Below are positions 1 through 9,665 of a DNA stretch of 59,834 nt, one piece after another. The DNA is taken from positions 5,959 through 65,792 of the forward strand of contig OUQQ01000044.1 in the NCBI GenBank assembly GCA_900404475.1, given 5' to 3'. Source of the stretch: Spongospora subterranea (lineage: Eukaryota > Endomyxa > Phytomyxea > Plasmodiophorida > Plasmodiophoridae). The notes under the pieces are model-generated. The model was given only the letters and a program-made list of their open reading frames with translations. It searched no databases and was not told the DNA's origin. A program made the position numbers and the translations under genes. Each line of letters begins with the position of its first letter. Position 1 is the first letter of the stretch.

Positions 1-2839
1 GACCCATGTTGGTATGTCAGTCTGTGAGTTAATGATCCATATTCTTGGGATCATTGATGTCACAGATCCATTACGTAGCGTGTCGTTAGATAGCCGGCTT
101 TGTCCACCCAACCTAAATCTGGTAAATTACTGGCTGTCCATCGGTTGAGTATATCCACAATGTTGGTTTAGGATAACATGTACAGTGAACGCCTCGCTAA
201 ACTTGCGATGGAATCAGCAGACCGCTTGGGCCAAACGCTGTATGAAGGAACGTATTGCTGGACATCAGGTCCAACATATGAGACGCCAGCGGAAGTTAGA
301 TTTTTCCTCCCAAATGTGTCTTCTCAGTGCCTGATTGGCGATGGGCACAGGTAAGAGCAGGGATTCAGATGGGTGGCAGCGTCTTTGGAATGAGGTAAAA
401 GCATGCATGTATTTGCTTGGAGTCTTTATAAACTTGTCTGCGCAGCACCGTTCCAGAGGTCATAGCTGGATATGCTCTTGGTATGGAAGTTTTCGGAATT
501 TCTTTGTGCACAAATATGGCATGTGGAATACTAGCTGAAAAACTGGTCGGTGACTGCAGACTTATTGTGACAATTTTTGACTTGTTGGTAAAAGTTTCAT
601 TCCGACGTAACACATGTCGCCAAAGAGGCCGGACCCAAATTTGAGGCATTGATCGTTGATATGGTATGCTGTGGAGTAATAAGTGTTTCAACAATCGCTG
701 ACTAATATGTCTGCAGATATATCATTTGGATATGAAATCGCCCGCAAAGGCTCCAAAGTTCCTACATTCACCAACGTCACATGATGTGTCTACCGTTGGA
801 ATCATGCAGCGTTATCCAAATTGGTCGGGCTCAGAACATGTTAATCCTGATGCTGAAACTTTACAACGGGCACTGCTTGGCGATGGGTGTCCAGAATTGG
901 CAATATTTGCCAATACTGGGCCAATTTTACAAAAACTCATAGTACGAATGGAAACAATGAAATCATTTTCATTCTCGGAGCTTGAGCAATTATGTAATTC
1001 ATCACCAATGGCAGCTGATAAGGGCAACATATTCACTGGAACTTTCTCTGATGGATTTCGTGTACTTGTTGTTGAACAGACATTCAAGGAAGGTAATAGC
1101 AGATGTGCTGTCCACGCTTTAGTTTTCAAAAATCATTGAGTACTTCCTCAGGGCTGTTTGATTTCGAATCCCACCACATCGTCGGGATATTAAGCAAAAT
1201 TGGCGTTCTTTCAGTGATTCAGATTGTTGAATCACATATTGAAAGGATGGAGAAAAATGCCTTTATTGTCGATGAGATTATTGATGTCACACGAGATAAA
1301 CTGCATCCAGGGTCTGGGTTTCCCAGAGTCAATTTTAAAGGTTTGCGTTTATTATTGTACAATCAGATTTTGTTAAGAATGTCATAGGGAGTCGTATCGA
1401 CGAATATCGTCATGGGCCATTGTGTGTTTTTCCGGGACCCCTAATGCCTTCAGCGTCAGAGCGGAACCTGGTCGAGGCCGTTGCTGCTGGTGCTTATACT
1501 TGCACGAGTTTATCAACAACATACTGCGCTATTCAATCCGGTTTGAAATGCGATGTAATAGCGGTCACCAAGAATGACCCGAATCTTGAATTATTGCCAT
1601 TAAGTAAGGAACTTTTCAGCCAATAGCGATCGACTTCTGCGTTCACAGTTCTGGTCAGTCAATGCTATTAGGGCTTTTCATGAAAAAAGCTCCAAGAGGA
1701 GCTCGATGTGGGAAGGACAGGTTCCCGCTGTGGAACGCTACATATTTCAACAAGAGAATCTTGCAGATGTCAATCTTGCCGCATCAGAGCTAAACGGTGC
1801 TCTAATTTCCGACCGCGGTTCGACTACCATTGCATTGGTTGTAGATTCAACTCTCGCAGACACCGTTGCAGACGTGAAATGTGTGAAATACAGCTCATTT
1901 CCAATAAACTCTAATAGATCGCCATAGGGTTTGCGAATGTTCCTGTTGAAGCCGTGCAGGGATGGTCCCAGGAATTTGCTCAGAATTGGCAGCTGGGATT
2001 TGGAGAGTGGGCTAACCACAAACGTGCTGTCTTTTTATATCCCTCAAGAAGAAGCCCTCAAAATTATGTGGCGCCATTATCCAATGCAACGTTTGCTATT
2101 AGGGTATGTCATCGTACATCAGCTTATTCATCTTTTTCGGCCTACGACAAGTTCATCAATGCAATGTTCCCTTTTCATTTGTTCCACAGGTACTAAAGAA
2201 ACTCGGGATCGAGCAATTAATATTTCTCGGAAAGGCTAGATCATGTAGTGACACATTCCCCGTCGATTCCGTTGCCATTGTTTGCACACATTTGTTTTCA
2301 GTGGATTCTTCTGATCCTTTGTTAGGTAGCGGATCATGTCAATTTTTCAGGTGAAAATCCCCTTTGTGGTTCAAACGTTGACGAGTTTGGTGTCCGGTTC
2401 CCAGATATGTCAGATGCATATCAAAAGGTTGGCAATCATCCTTGTCGTGCAATTGTGGCGTATACGCCCAATCTAATTGCAACATCGGCAAAACTAGGAG
2501 AATCTCTTGGTTGTTCGGTATGATCAGTTGTTGCCTTATGTATGCGCCTAGTACGTAGTTAATGAAAATTTGCAGGCTTTCTGCGATAACCTCGTTCCAG
2601 AGATCATCGCCGCCCATCATGCTAGCATGGCTGTGACCGCGATTATCTGGATATCGTCAACATTCACAGAGAGAGAACCCGAACATGAATCAGTTCCGGA
2701 TTCAGTTTGCCAAGGTGCCATCGCAACTTGTTGCGACAATGTCAGCTGATTTGGTGCTTTGATAGAGATGAAAACACTAGTTGATGAGATTTTAGCTGAT
2801 GACCTTGGGTCTAATCAACCTATAAATATCAGCTATTGA
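1..2839 (+). CDS. Tandem triple purine nucleoside phosphorylase-fold protein (5' end missing)
   Basis: The gene enters the window already inside a PNP domain and is cut by introns of about 50 nt (for example 12-65, 546-594 and 664-716). Domain 1 (to about 720) has [27 protein letters not shown], a split [15 protein letters not shown] and SLCTNMACG. It therefore keeps the glutamate (YETPAE) and asparagine (TN) that bind the purine in trimeric PNPs. The frame then runs without a stop into domain 2 (about 720-1640). That copy is recognisable by order ([23 protein letters not shown], a VGILSKIGV helix, [19 protein letters not shown]), but the phosphate loop, the GRxHxYEG motif and the glutamate are lost. 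Domain 3 (about 1660-2839) has [18 protein letters not shown] and a C-terminal helix [14 protein letters not shown], also without active-site residues. The stop is TGA at 2837-2839. The family phosphorolyses purine nucleosides. Only domain 1 is likely active here; the others may be structural or regulatory (inference). Confidence 0.8.
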
Positions 2840-3126
2840 TTTAGTGTGATAAAACCAACTGTTTACACTGATTAATAATATCGCATAAGCGGAAGTGAGT
2901 TCCTGAGAGAAGGACGTTGCCGATGATAAACCATTTTTCCCCCCGTTAGACTGTCGAGCGTCCCGTCGATACTGTTGTGGTCGGGATGAGGAGGTCTTCT
3001 TCAACATCAACTGAATGGCTTCCATCTTGGCAATCCAGAGTTGCTATCTGCAGGGTTTTCGGTTGCTGGAGCCGTTGTGCTGGAGATATCTGGGCGAAGA
3101 TGTCTGTCGATTGTTGATAGGAATGT
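2840..3126. other. 3' intergenic stretch
   Basis: This stretch lies between the PNP stop and the end of a weak minus-strand gene model. Several short minus-strand reading frames cross it, including one at 2946-3221, but none has a clear start, splice context or recognisable motif. No RNA gene or repeat was seen. Confidence 0.3.
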
Positions 3127-3509
3127 TCATGTGCGAGCTGGTAGAATGTTTTTGTAATGAAGTGCCGTGCTTCGAGGCAATCCGCTTGATTCTGGATAAG
3201 GAGAAGGCACTTCTGTAGCATTTTTCATGTCCTTTTCGTGATACGGGAAGTCTAGACCAGGTTTGTTGTCGTGAGCGGGAAGAATGCCCTTGATCGCGTT
3301 CTTGGTGTTCTTTTACAGAAGTGCGGATAGTTGATGAGCAGATTGTTTGAGCTTATAGTCTTGAGGTCAGCTGCAATAGAAGCTGTGTGAGCTTGCATCC
3401 GTGTATCAACTGAAGGACCTCGTGATCGGCCGCGTTGGACCGGGATGTGCTCTTGATGCTGATATTTAGATTCGAGATTGTCTAGATGGGCAATGATCGT
3501 GTTCAGCAT
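3127..3509 (-). CDS. Hypothetical small protein, two exons
   Basis: The product is not recognised. An ATG at 3509 opens a frame with a possible short coiled coil (AHLDNLESKYQHQEH). It reaches a consensus donor (CT|GTAAAAG) and, after an intron ending GTCTAG, continues as YFPYHEKDMKNATEVPSP to a TGA at 3127-3129, about 107 residues in all. The gene would be convergent with the PNP gene and divergent from the HEAT-like gene at 3711. Splicing is inferred only from consensus sites and frame, and other joins are possible, including one that uses the open frame at 2946-3221. Low confidence. Confidence 0.28.
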
Positions 3510-3710
3510 TGTCCGCTACATCGTTGTAGGCGTTGATAGAATCGCCTACCACGTTCCTGTCGAACCTCTTTACTGTTTGCGGTACCGTAGTTTGAATGAC
3601 AGTACCAACATTCCATACAGTATCGTATTGTCATGTTGCGCAGCCTGATGACATGCACCTCGCCCTCCTGGCAATGAAGGTTCTGGGTCCTCCGCGACAT
3701 TCACATTATC

Positions 3711-6575
3711 ATGTCGACACTCTCACTAGCAGTGTCTCGCCTAGGATTGCAGCCGCATGTTGCCTTGGCGCAACTGCCGGGTGAGGTAGCCGCCTCCCGA
3801 TCGCTGTCCGAGGCGCGAATGGCCAGCTTGACCTTGGTTAATTCTTTCTGTAAACCCGGCGATCCCGTGGTGAAGCTGCACGCGGCTCAGACGCTGCGCC
3901 AGCTTCCAGCCGATATCGAGACATTGAAATTACTTTGTGCCATTTTGGAAAAATCTGCAGATGCGGAAGTTATTTGCGTCGTTCTTGCTGCCATACGTAC
4001 TGCAACATATTTTCAGCATAATTGTCGCTGACAAACATGCTCAGATTCCGACTCAGCTCCTAACACTGCCGAATTGCGAGACCTTTTACTTCTTGTTCAG
4101 CATCAGTTATTGAAAATGATAGACAACGAGGTAATGACTGTTGTTAATTTTCTTAGTTTGCGATGTTTTCAATTACTAGTTGCTAATAATCGTTGTTTAA
4201 TTGGATTCAGAATCTTATTGAGATGCAAGTTTCTGCGACTTTTTTGTGTTAACAATCTTCTCAGGATGAGCGAATTGCTCAGCAAGCTATCTTGACGTTT
4301 GGTCGTTTATATCGTCGGGAGAGTCCCGCTGCCATTGCCCCAGTCGATCATGTCTCTGCAGTCTTACGCAAAGAAGCCGTTTCCTTGCAAACACGCCTGC
4401 TTCTGATACAGCTTTTGAAGAAGCTCTATCCCGACGAGAGAGCCATTTCACTGTGCTTTGAGCAGCTGGATTCTCTTTCCCAGTCAAGTGCATGCCGACC
4501 AAGTAGACGTCGCCGGATTGCTCGCTTCGCAATTCAGTCAATTGTGGATCGTCCTGAGTTGATAACGGATGAAACATTGCAATCTTTGGCATCACGGAAT
4601 CTAATTACTCATGCGATGTTTTATTTGAAAGATATTTCACTATCCTCATTCCGCTACTTTTTCTATGGATTTCTCACAAGTGATAATCCCAGGGTGCAGC
4701 AGCTAGCATTATTGACGATGGCTCGAATCTTAGATAGCATTCCTCACGAAATGCTCACAATTGTCAAGAGACTTGTCCCTTTTCATACTACAGTCTGTCT
4801 ACGAATATTATCGCGGCAGTTAGCGCCACAGGATATGGTGTCTGTTCTGACGCCATTAATTGTCGACCTTGACTTTCACCTGAAAAAGACGGTTCTGGTT
4901 CATGCTGTTCGGCTGTCTAAAAGTGATAGTAGTGCATCTCTTCTTTTCCACAAAATTGTTGATCGTTTATCGCGAACACCGACTAAGGAGTTGTTGATTG
5001 CTATTTCGCAATATCTGCATCATGTATTTTTCCGTATATTTGCCATCGACCGACAATAATTTTTGTACCTCAGGTGATTTCCGTCGATGATGGTATCGCG
5101 TCACTCCTCTTTTCAGCATGCGACATCGCATCGTGCTCTGATATCCCTCGCCGTCTGACTGCGCGAGTGTGTCTTCAGGCCTCCAGCAGAAATATTACCT
5201 ACTCCGACCAATTTTGCGCTATTGCTGCCAACATTATCTCTACTCAACAGGTGCTGTTTGGCTGTTTTCCAGTCGTTATTCTTTCTTGTTTAATGTCATG
5301 CCGTAGTCGTCGTTTGGGCGTTACCTCATTGGTCTAGAATGTTTGATGTATGGCGGTATTTCAGGTGGTCGCTTGGCGAAACCGATATTTAGCGATCTCA
5401 ATCCGTTATCACCGACATTCAACCTCTTCTGGCTGCGAACTTTAATGTTTGTCAGCGCTAGTCTTGAATCCGGGGGAAATACAGTTAGTCAAAAACATTA
5501 CGTGCCCATAGATTACTAACCGATATTTCAGTATGCGGCGTTGGTGCCATTATACCAGGCGCATATGGCGATGTCGGCGGTTTCGTTTCCCGGGATCGAT
5601 ACGTTCTTTCAACTAGAGTTTCTTCGTTTAAGGATAGAGCTGATAGAGGCGACCTGCTCGATATACAACCCGCAAACAAAGTACTCAACGGTTTTACAGC
5701 AATCTCTAGGTATCGTTTCATCAATGATTTTCAGCAGTTCAATTGGTTAAAGAATATTGAGTTTATCTGCAAGTTTTCGTCAATCGATAAAGCTGTTCAA
5801 AATTGGATCTGTTTTGTATGCTCAATTTTGGCTTTAGAAGTAATTGCGGCTGGTCTGGTCAAGCTTGCACACATATCGATGTCCCTGAGTACTTCTCTTA
5901 CGGCTTACTTATCGCGTTTATCAACACTTTGCAAAGACTGGACGCAGCTACAGGTTTTGCGCAAGGATTTGCTAGCCATCCCTGCAAGTTTCTTCACTCT
6001 GCTTCCGTGTGATGTAGTTGGCGCTCGTGCATCAGTATCAGCTGGTCTAATTTCCGTGTCAGGTCAGAGGAAACGCCTTTGTAGTTCATTGCATAACTTA
6101 ACAACCTAAGTGTTGTTATGTACTTTTTTCCTTTTTGGTAGAGAATGTTTTTATGTTTATTTCCAAATTTTTAGGCCGATTACGTGCAGAAATTGTTGAC
6201 AAAATTGTTTCTGTTTATGCGGTGTTTGGAGATTCGTGCGTTGCAGTTCAGGTCGATCGTGGTGTGCTATCATGCAATTCGGTTTGCTCTTTTCTTGATT
6301 TTTCAGGACAAGTAAAGATCGTCGGTACGGATCGGCTTCAACAACAGTGGCAGCTTGCCAATATTATTCCTACGAAAGTATAGCATTTTATATAATATAA
6401 TTTTTTGCTCAGGACACGACTACCTAGTTTCTTAACTGGAAATGTTTGTGTGTTGATATACATTGATGTGTGAATTTAAATTTTCAAGATTATCGAGGAT
6501 TCTATTTCGCCCTATAAGACCGCGATCGCCATTTTACTTGATTTCTTAGCCAGACAATATCTTCTTCCGAGATAA
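3711..6575 (+). CDS. HEAT-like repeat protein, probable Integrator complex subunit 7
   Basis: This multi-exon gene starts MSTLSLAVSRLGLQPHVA at 3711. Helical repeats follow (RMASLTLVNSFCKPGDPVVK, DERIAQQAILTFGRLYRRE), then a long exon at 4292-5035 with DNPRVQQLALLTMARILDSI. The later part holds SFGRYLIGLECLMYGGISG, a helical stretch around 5530-5740, and AHISMSLSTSLTAYLSRL ahead of IPASFFTLLP. The order of N-terminal HEAT repeats, the phrase on repeat order and laterality, and the proline/phenylalanine motif before a beta-rich C-terminus recall INTS7, which scaffolds the Integrator RNA-processing complex in the nucleus. Clear introns lie at about 3991-4039, 5025-5074 and 5251-5307. The last exon reads IIEDSISPYKTAIAILL and stops at TAA 6573-6575. 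Exon limits after 6010 are uncertain. It could instead be another HEAT-repeat scaffold. Confidence 0.5.
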
Positions 6576-6711
6576 CATGCCCTCAGAGGAAATATCCAAC
6601 GCGCTGGCGTACGGTCGTTTAATATCTCAAGTTCAAGGCATCGATGGAAAAAGATAATGTGAAGATCATAATTTATTTGATTCGTTCCATAGAACAAGCA
6701 CCAGAAAGGAT

Positions 6712-7104
6712 ATGGCGCGAACAAAGGAAACCCCACGCAAGAACAAGACTTCAATCAATGGCAGTCTACCATCGAACAGTTTAACACACCCATCTCCTGC
6801 TGCTACGATAAAGCGAAAACCACGTTCTAGTCAAGATCATAGCAAGCACAGGTCTTCATCTCCTGCCCAAAAACTGTCGCCATCTAATTCGGTTCGTGGA
6901 CGGCCTCATCACCATCGCGCATCGCCACTGCTTAAGCACCCAGATTTGTCACCAAACCACCGTCCCGCGTCGCCATCACACCATCGTTCGGCGTCGCCAT
7001 CGCAAAAACGTTCGTCCGATCAAAAACATGTCGCCAATGACCATGCGACGCTATTCGGTGCTGCCCTAGCGCATTGTGCCGAAAAAGCTTCGGAACTCGC
7101 CTGA
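6712..7104 (+). CDS. Small basic protein with a histone H3-like N-terminal tail
   Basis: A 130-residue single-exon frame begins MARTKETPRKNKTS. After removal of the initiator Met, the first nine residues (ARTKETPRK) match the invariant H3 tail ARTKQTARK at seven of nine positions, including Arg2, Thr3, Lys4, Arg8 and Lys9. No histone fold follows. The rest is low-complexity and basic, with repeated SP motifs (SPAQKLSP, SPSHHRSASPSQKRS) like the DNA-binding SPKK-type tails of linker and sperm histones, and it ends in a short helix LFGAALAHCAEKASELA. An AATAAA lies a few bases after the stop. A nuclear, chromatin-associated role is inference. A short leader ORF at 6577-6657 precedes it and may be 5'UTR or an alternative exon. 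Confidence 0.6.
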   Translation: MARTKETPRKNKTSINGSLPSNSLTHPSPAATIKRKPRSSQDHSKHRSSSPAQKLSPSNSVRGRPHHHRASPLLKHPDLSPNHRPASPSHHRSASPSQKRSSDQKHVANDHATLFGAALAHCAEKASELA

Positions 7105-7152
7105 TTGCAATAAAAAACAATTAAAATATCTCCGAAATTGAATATAGTCGGG

Positions 7153-7311
7153 ATGAAAACAAGTTCAGAAATTTGGCGTCGCCACTTTGAACATGAGATG
7201 TGGGAGAGATATACAGAATGGAAAGAGAAACTGAAAGTGGATACTTTCGCAGTGCATGGCCCCATGCACTTTTCAACATCGGCAAAGCGCAATACAATAA
7301 ACAAGTCGTGA
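7153..7311 (+). CDS. Possible 52-residue small protein
   Basis: The frame starts at ATG 7153 and reads MKTSSEIWRRHFEHEMWE, a charged aromatic helix-like segment, before a TGA at 7309-7311. It lies 48 bases downstream of the H3-tail protein on the same strand. There is no homology that I recognise, and a frame this short can occur by chance. Confidence 0.25.
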   Translation: MKTSSEIWRRHFEHEMWERYTEWKEKLKVDTFAVHGPMHFSTSAKRNTINKS

Positions 7312-7401
7312 TTTGTATCTCTGAAGCCAATTTACAAAACAATCCATTATTGGCGCGACATTGAGCTGTATCAAGAGCATGCATTGGGGATCGTACAAAT
7401 G

Positions 7402-7601
7402 TTATGTCTCACGATTAAAGAACATGCCTACGGCTGTTTCCAAATAGTTTCGCCAAGGTTCACAATTGGCAGCGAGCACCATTTCCGACTTCTGCTTTGA
7501 TGTTGAGTATTAAATACTGGTGCGCCCAACTTAACCTCTGCCAACGCCAGTTCCACAATCAAATTTCGTCGCGTAACGTGATGCTGGGCAACATCGCTCA
7601 T
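7402..7601 (-). CDS. Possible spliced 51-residue small protein
   Basis: An ATG at 7601 on the minus strand reads MSDVAQHHVTRRNLIVELAL to a donor GAG|GTTAAG. A 45-nt intron ends CAAAGCAG, and the frame resumes KSEMVLAANCEPWRNYLE up to a TAA at 7402-7404. Intron size and sites match those of the surrounding genes, which favours a real small helical protein. The product is not recognised. Confidence 0.35.
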
Positions 7602-7773
7602 GTTATGGAGCGGACCTCAATATGATGACGGCAATGTCATGGCGAACCGTGACTGGGAGAATGACAGTGATTGGTCGTTACAAGGCTCGTTCGTTACAAG
7701 TCCTGGCAGTGGTATAGGTCGTGATGCGCAGAATACAGGCTCGCACTTGAAAGAGTTGATCTGCGCACAATGA
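7600..7773 (+). CDS. Possible 57-residue small acidic protein
   Basis: An ATG at 7600 opens a frame reading MLWSGPQYDDGNVMANRDWE and then GSFVTSPGSGIGRDAQNTGS to a TGA at 7771-7773. It starts almost back to back with the minus-strand small gene and ends 61 bases before the Pol X-like gene. It could be a leader exon or chance. No family recognised. Confidence 0.22.
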   Translation: MLWSGPQYDDGNVMANRDWENDSDWSLQGSFVTSPGSGIGRDAQNTGSHLKELICAQ

Positions 7774-7834
7774 GGGATGGTCATCCAATCAATAATGTGG
7801 CCAACGCGGTCTACATTCGGAACTTCATACGCTA

Positions 7835-9355
7835 ATGGCTTCTTGCTCGCGCTGTCTGAACAGCAGCAGGCGTCGCAGACTGTTAGAGGCTCACGCTCGC
7901 GTCAAGACGATTGTAGTCGAACCGCCTATTCTGCGTCAACATGATTGCCAAGAGATATTGTCTACATTACCCCAAACCGCCATTCCCATTGAAAATTACA
8001 GAACGATCGTTGTCGAACAGCGCCCACCGGCTCTGTTTGATCAGATCGGGTTCTACTTCGCTGCTGGCGGTTTATCTGCATCGAGACGAAAAGCGTTAAC
8101 GGATGTAATCGTAGCTTCAGGTGGATTTGTTTACCAGGAATATTCATCTGCAGTTACGATCGTTATCATTCACGATTCGGTTGCTATGGAGGATACTCCC
8201 AATCCCGAACACGGTCTAACACGGACCCCGGATTGGGTTTCGGGCATCGTCCGTCATTACCGAGCATCTGTCGACCGGCCCTTATCCGTTTTCGAATACG
8301 GATCGGTACAGGAACTTTCCAGCATTGTCTCAAGTTTCGACGCAATTTCCAAAGCGTTTAGCCTGCTGGGTAGTCATTTCATGGCGCACGCCTATTGTCA
8401 GATTCGGTGTGGGCTTCAACGCTATGAACTGCATAGCGTGGACGTTGGCGCTTCGTCTAAAGAAGCATTGAATGGTATGGCGGGTTTTTTGCCGACCAAT
8501 GCTGTGTCGGTTGCCCGCTACATTCTCGTAAATGGAGATCATCCCCCGGGAATTGTTGACATTTTATCGAACCCACTTCAAGTCCTAATCATGAAGGTCG
8601 CGTCGCTGCCGTTAATTTCTCCCAGGGCTGCCAGGCGCCTCGTTATGCGTCATCGTGTTCGATCCATAGCCGACATTCCAAAGGTGACATTCTTGACGCG
8701 CCCCCAACGCGCCTGCCTGCAGTTATCGCCGCAGCCTCTTTCCCGTAAACTGGCGTCCAAGCTGATAGATTGTATCCAGAGGGATCTCCCGCCCGATAAC
8801 ATCGCCATTCCATGCGGCGCTTTTCGACGGCGTCACGCTCAAATTCCGTTTTTGTTTCTGATCATTGTTTCATCGAGCTTTGAGTGCCCAGTCTTGAACA
8901 TAACTCGCTCTTCATTAACAGTTGTTGATGTTCTCCGGCAGAACAGCCTCGAATGCGAGGTTATCGTTGAATACGATGACGCTCGTTACCGGGTTCGTTT
9001 GCGTCAAACGTCGTTTGAACATCGACACTTCGCGGTTATGAATGCAACCGGTTCCGATGAATTCGTGCGTCGCTGGCGTTGGCGAGCTCGCGACCTCGGT
9101 TTCACGGTTGGTAACGATGATCGACTGTATCGAAATGGCGCTGAAATAGCCCCGGCGACATCGGAACGTGCCCTGTTCGCCATGATGGGCATTGAGTATA
9201 TTGCGCCAAGATTCCGTGATGCGTTTCCCATTGACGGAACGACCACGGCGCTGCCCATGATGCGTTCGTGGTCTTTCCGTCCATATCCTCCCCCAAGACG
9301 CGTTGCTTTCAAGCACCCCATCATCAAACATACAGCCAACCTTACTGTGTCATGA
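7835..9355 (+). CDS. BRCT-family X DNA polymerase-like protein, predicted catalytically dead
   Basis: A single uninterrupted 506-residue frame. Residues about 65-155 form a BRCT domain (FYFAAGGLSASRRKALTDVI, then PDWVSGIVRH with the conserved Trp). A Pol beta-like region follows, in the order seen in Pol lambda, Pol mu and TdT: an 8-kDa region (SKAFSLLGSHFMAHAYCQI), fingers (LPLISPRAARRLV, FLTRPQRACLQLS), palm (CGAFRRR at 327-333), the substrate motif TGSDEF, and thumb LGFTVGNDDRLYRNGAEI with SERALFAMMGIEYIAPRFRD. The metal-binding GDxD pair is replaced: CGAFRRRHAQIPFLFLII puts Phe339 and Phe341 where the two aspartates belong. The third aspartate (RxDxR) is read as Arg386 in ARYRVRL. The GxGxxxAxK lyase motif is replaced by MAGFLPTNAVSVARYI. 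All other frames through the palm lack an aspartate pair, so a simple frameshift is not the cause. Active relatives fill DNA gaps in end joining; this one may scaffold or bind DNA (inference). Confidence 0.82.
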   Translation: MASCSRCLNSSRRRRLLEAHARVKTIVVEPPILRQHDCQEILSTLPQTAIPIENYRTIVVEQRPPALFDQIGFYFAAGGLSASRRKALTDVIVASGGFVYQEYSSAVTIVIIHDSVAMEDTPNPEHGLTRTPDWVSGIVRHYRASVDRPLSVFEYGSVQELSSIVSSFDAISKAFSLLGSHFMAHAYCQIRCGLQRYELHSVDVGASSKEALNGMAGFLPTNAVSVARYILVNGDHPPGIVDILSNPLQVLIMKVASLPLISPRAARRLVMRHRVRSIADIPKVTFLTRPQRACLQLSPQPLSRKLASKLIDCIQRDLPPDNIAIPCGAFRRRHAQIPFLFLIIVSSSFECPVLNITRSSLTVVDVLRQNSLECEVIVEYDDARYRVRLRQTSFEHRHFAVMNATGSDEFVRRWRWRARDLGFTVGNDDRLYRNGAEIAPATSERALFAMMGIEYIAPRFRDAFPIDGTTTALPMMRSWSFRPYPPPRRVAFKHPIIKHTANLTVS

Positions 9356-9665
9356 TTTCCATGTATTTGGACCTGATTTTTTGCTGTTGTTGAGATTTGA
9401 CGCTGTATGAGTCCAAGCTTAGGCGAAACGTTCTCAGTGGCGATACTTTCTCAGTGAATGGCGATACTTCCGGTGTTGGTATTGTGTTCAGTATCACATC
9501 CGTCTCCTGTCTTTGAGATATACCCCAATCTTTCCTTATTTCAGCCTCTAATACACTTTCTCTCTATTATTTATATGACGCGATGCTGTAAAAGATTACG
9601 AGGCAGTTCATATCATTGTTTAAGGCCGTTGCAGTTGTTGGTTCGTTTGGTCTCAGTGAAGATGG
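9356..9665. promoter_or_regulatory. Intergenic region upstream of the K+ channel gene
   Basis: These 310 bases separate the Pol X-like stop from the channel ATG and presumably hold the channel promoter and 5'UTR. A short near-direct repeat of a TCAGTGGCGATACTT/TCAGTGAATGGCGATACTT type occurs around 9434-9470. No other structure is visible. Confidence 0.3.

Noticed and set aside
6577..6657. Mediator MED4-like exon (EEISNALAYGRLIS)
   Set aside because: It is 26 codons with no splice that keeps a long frame into the following sequence. More likely a leader ORF or untranslated region.
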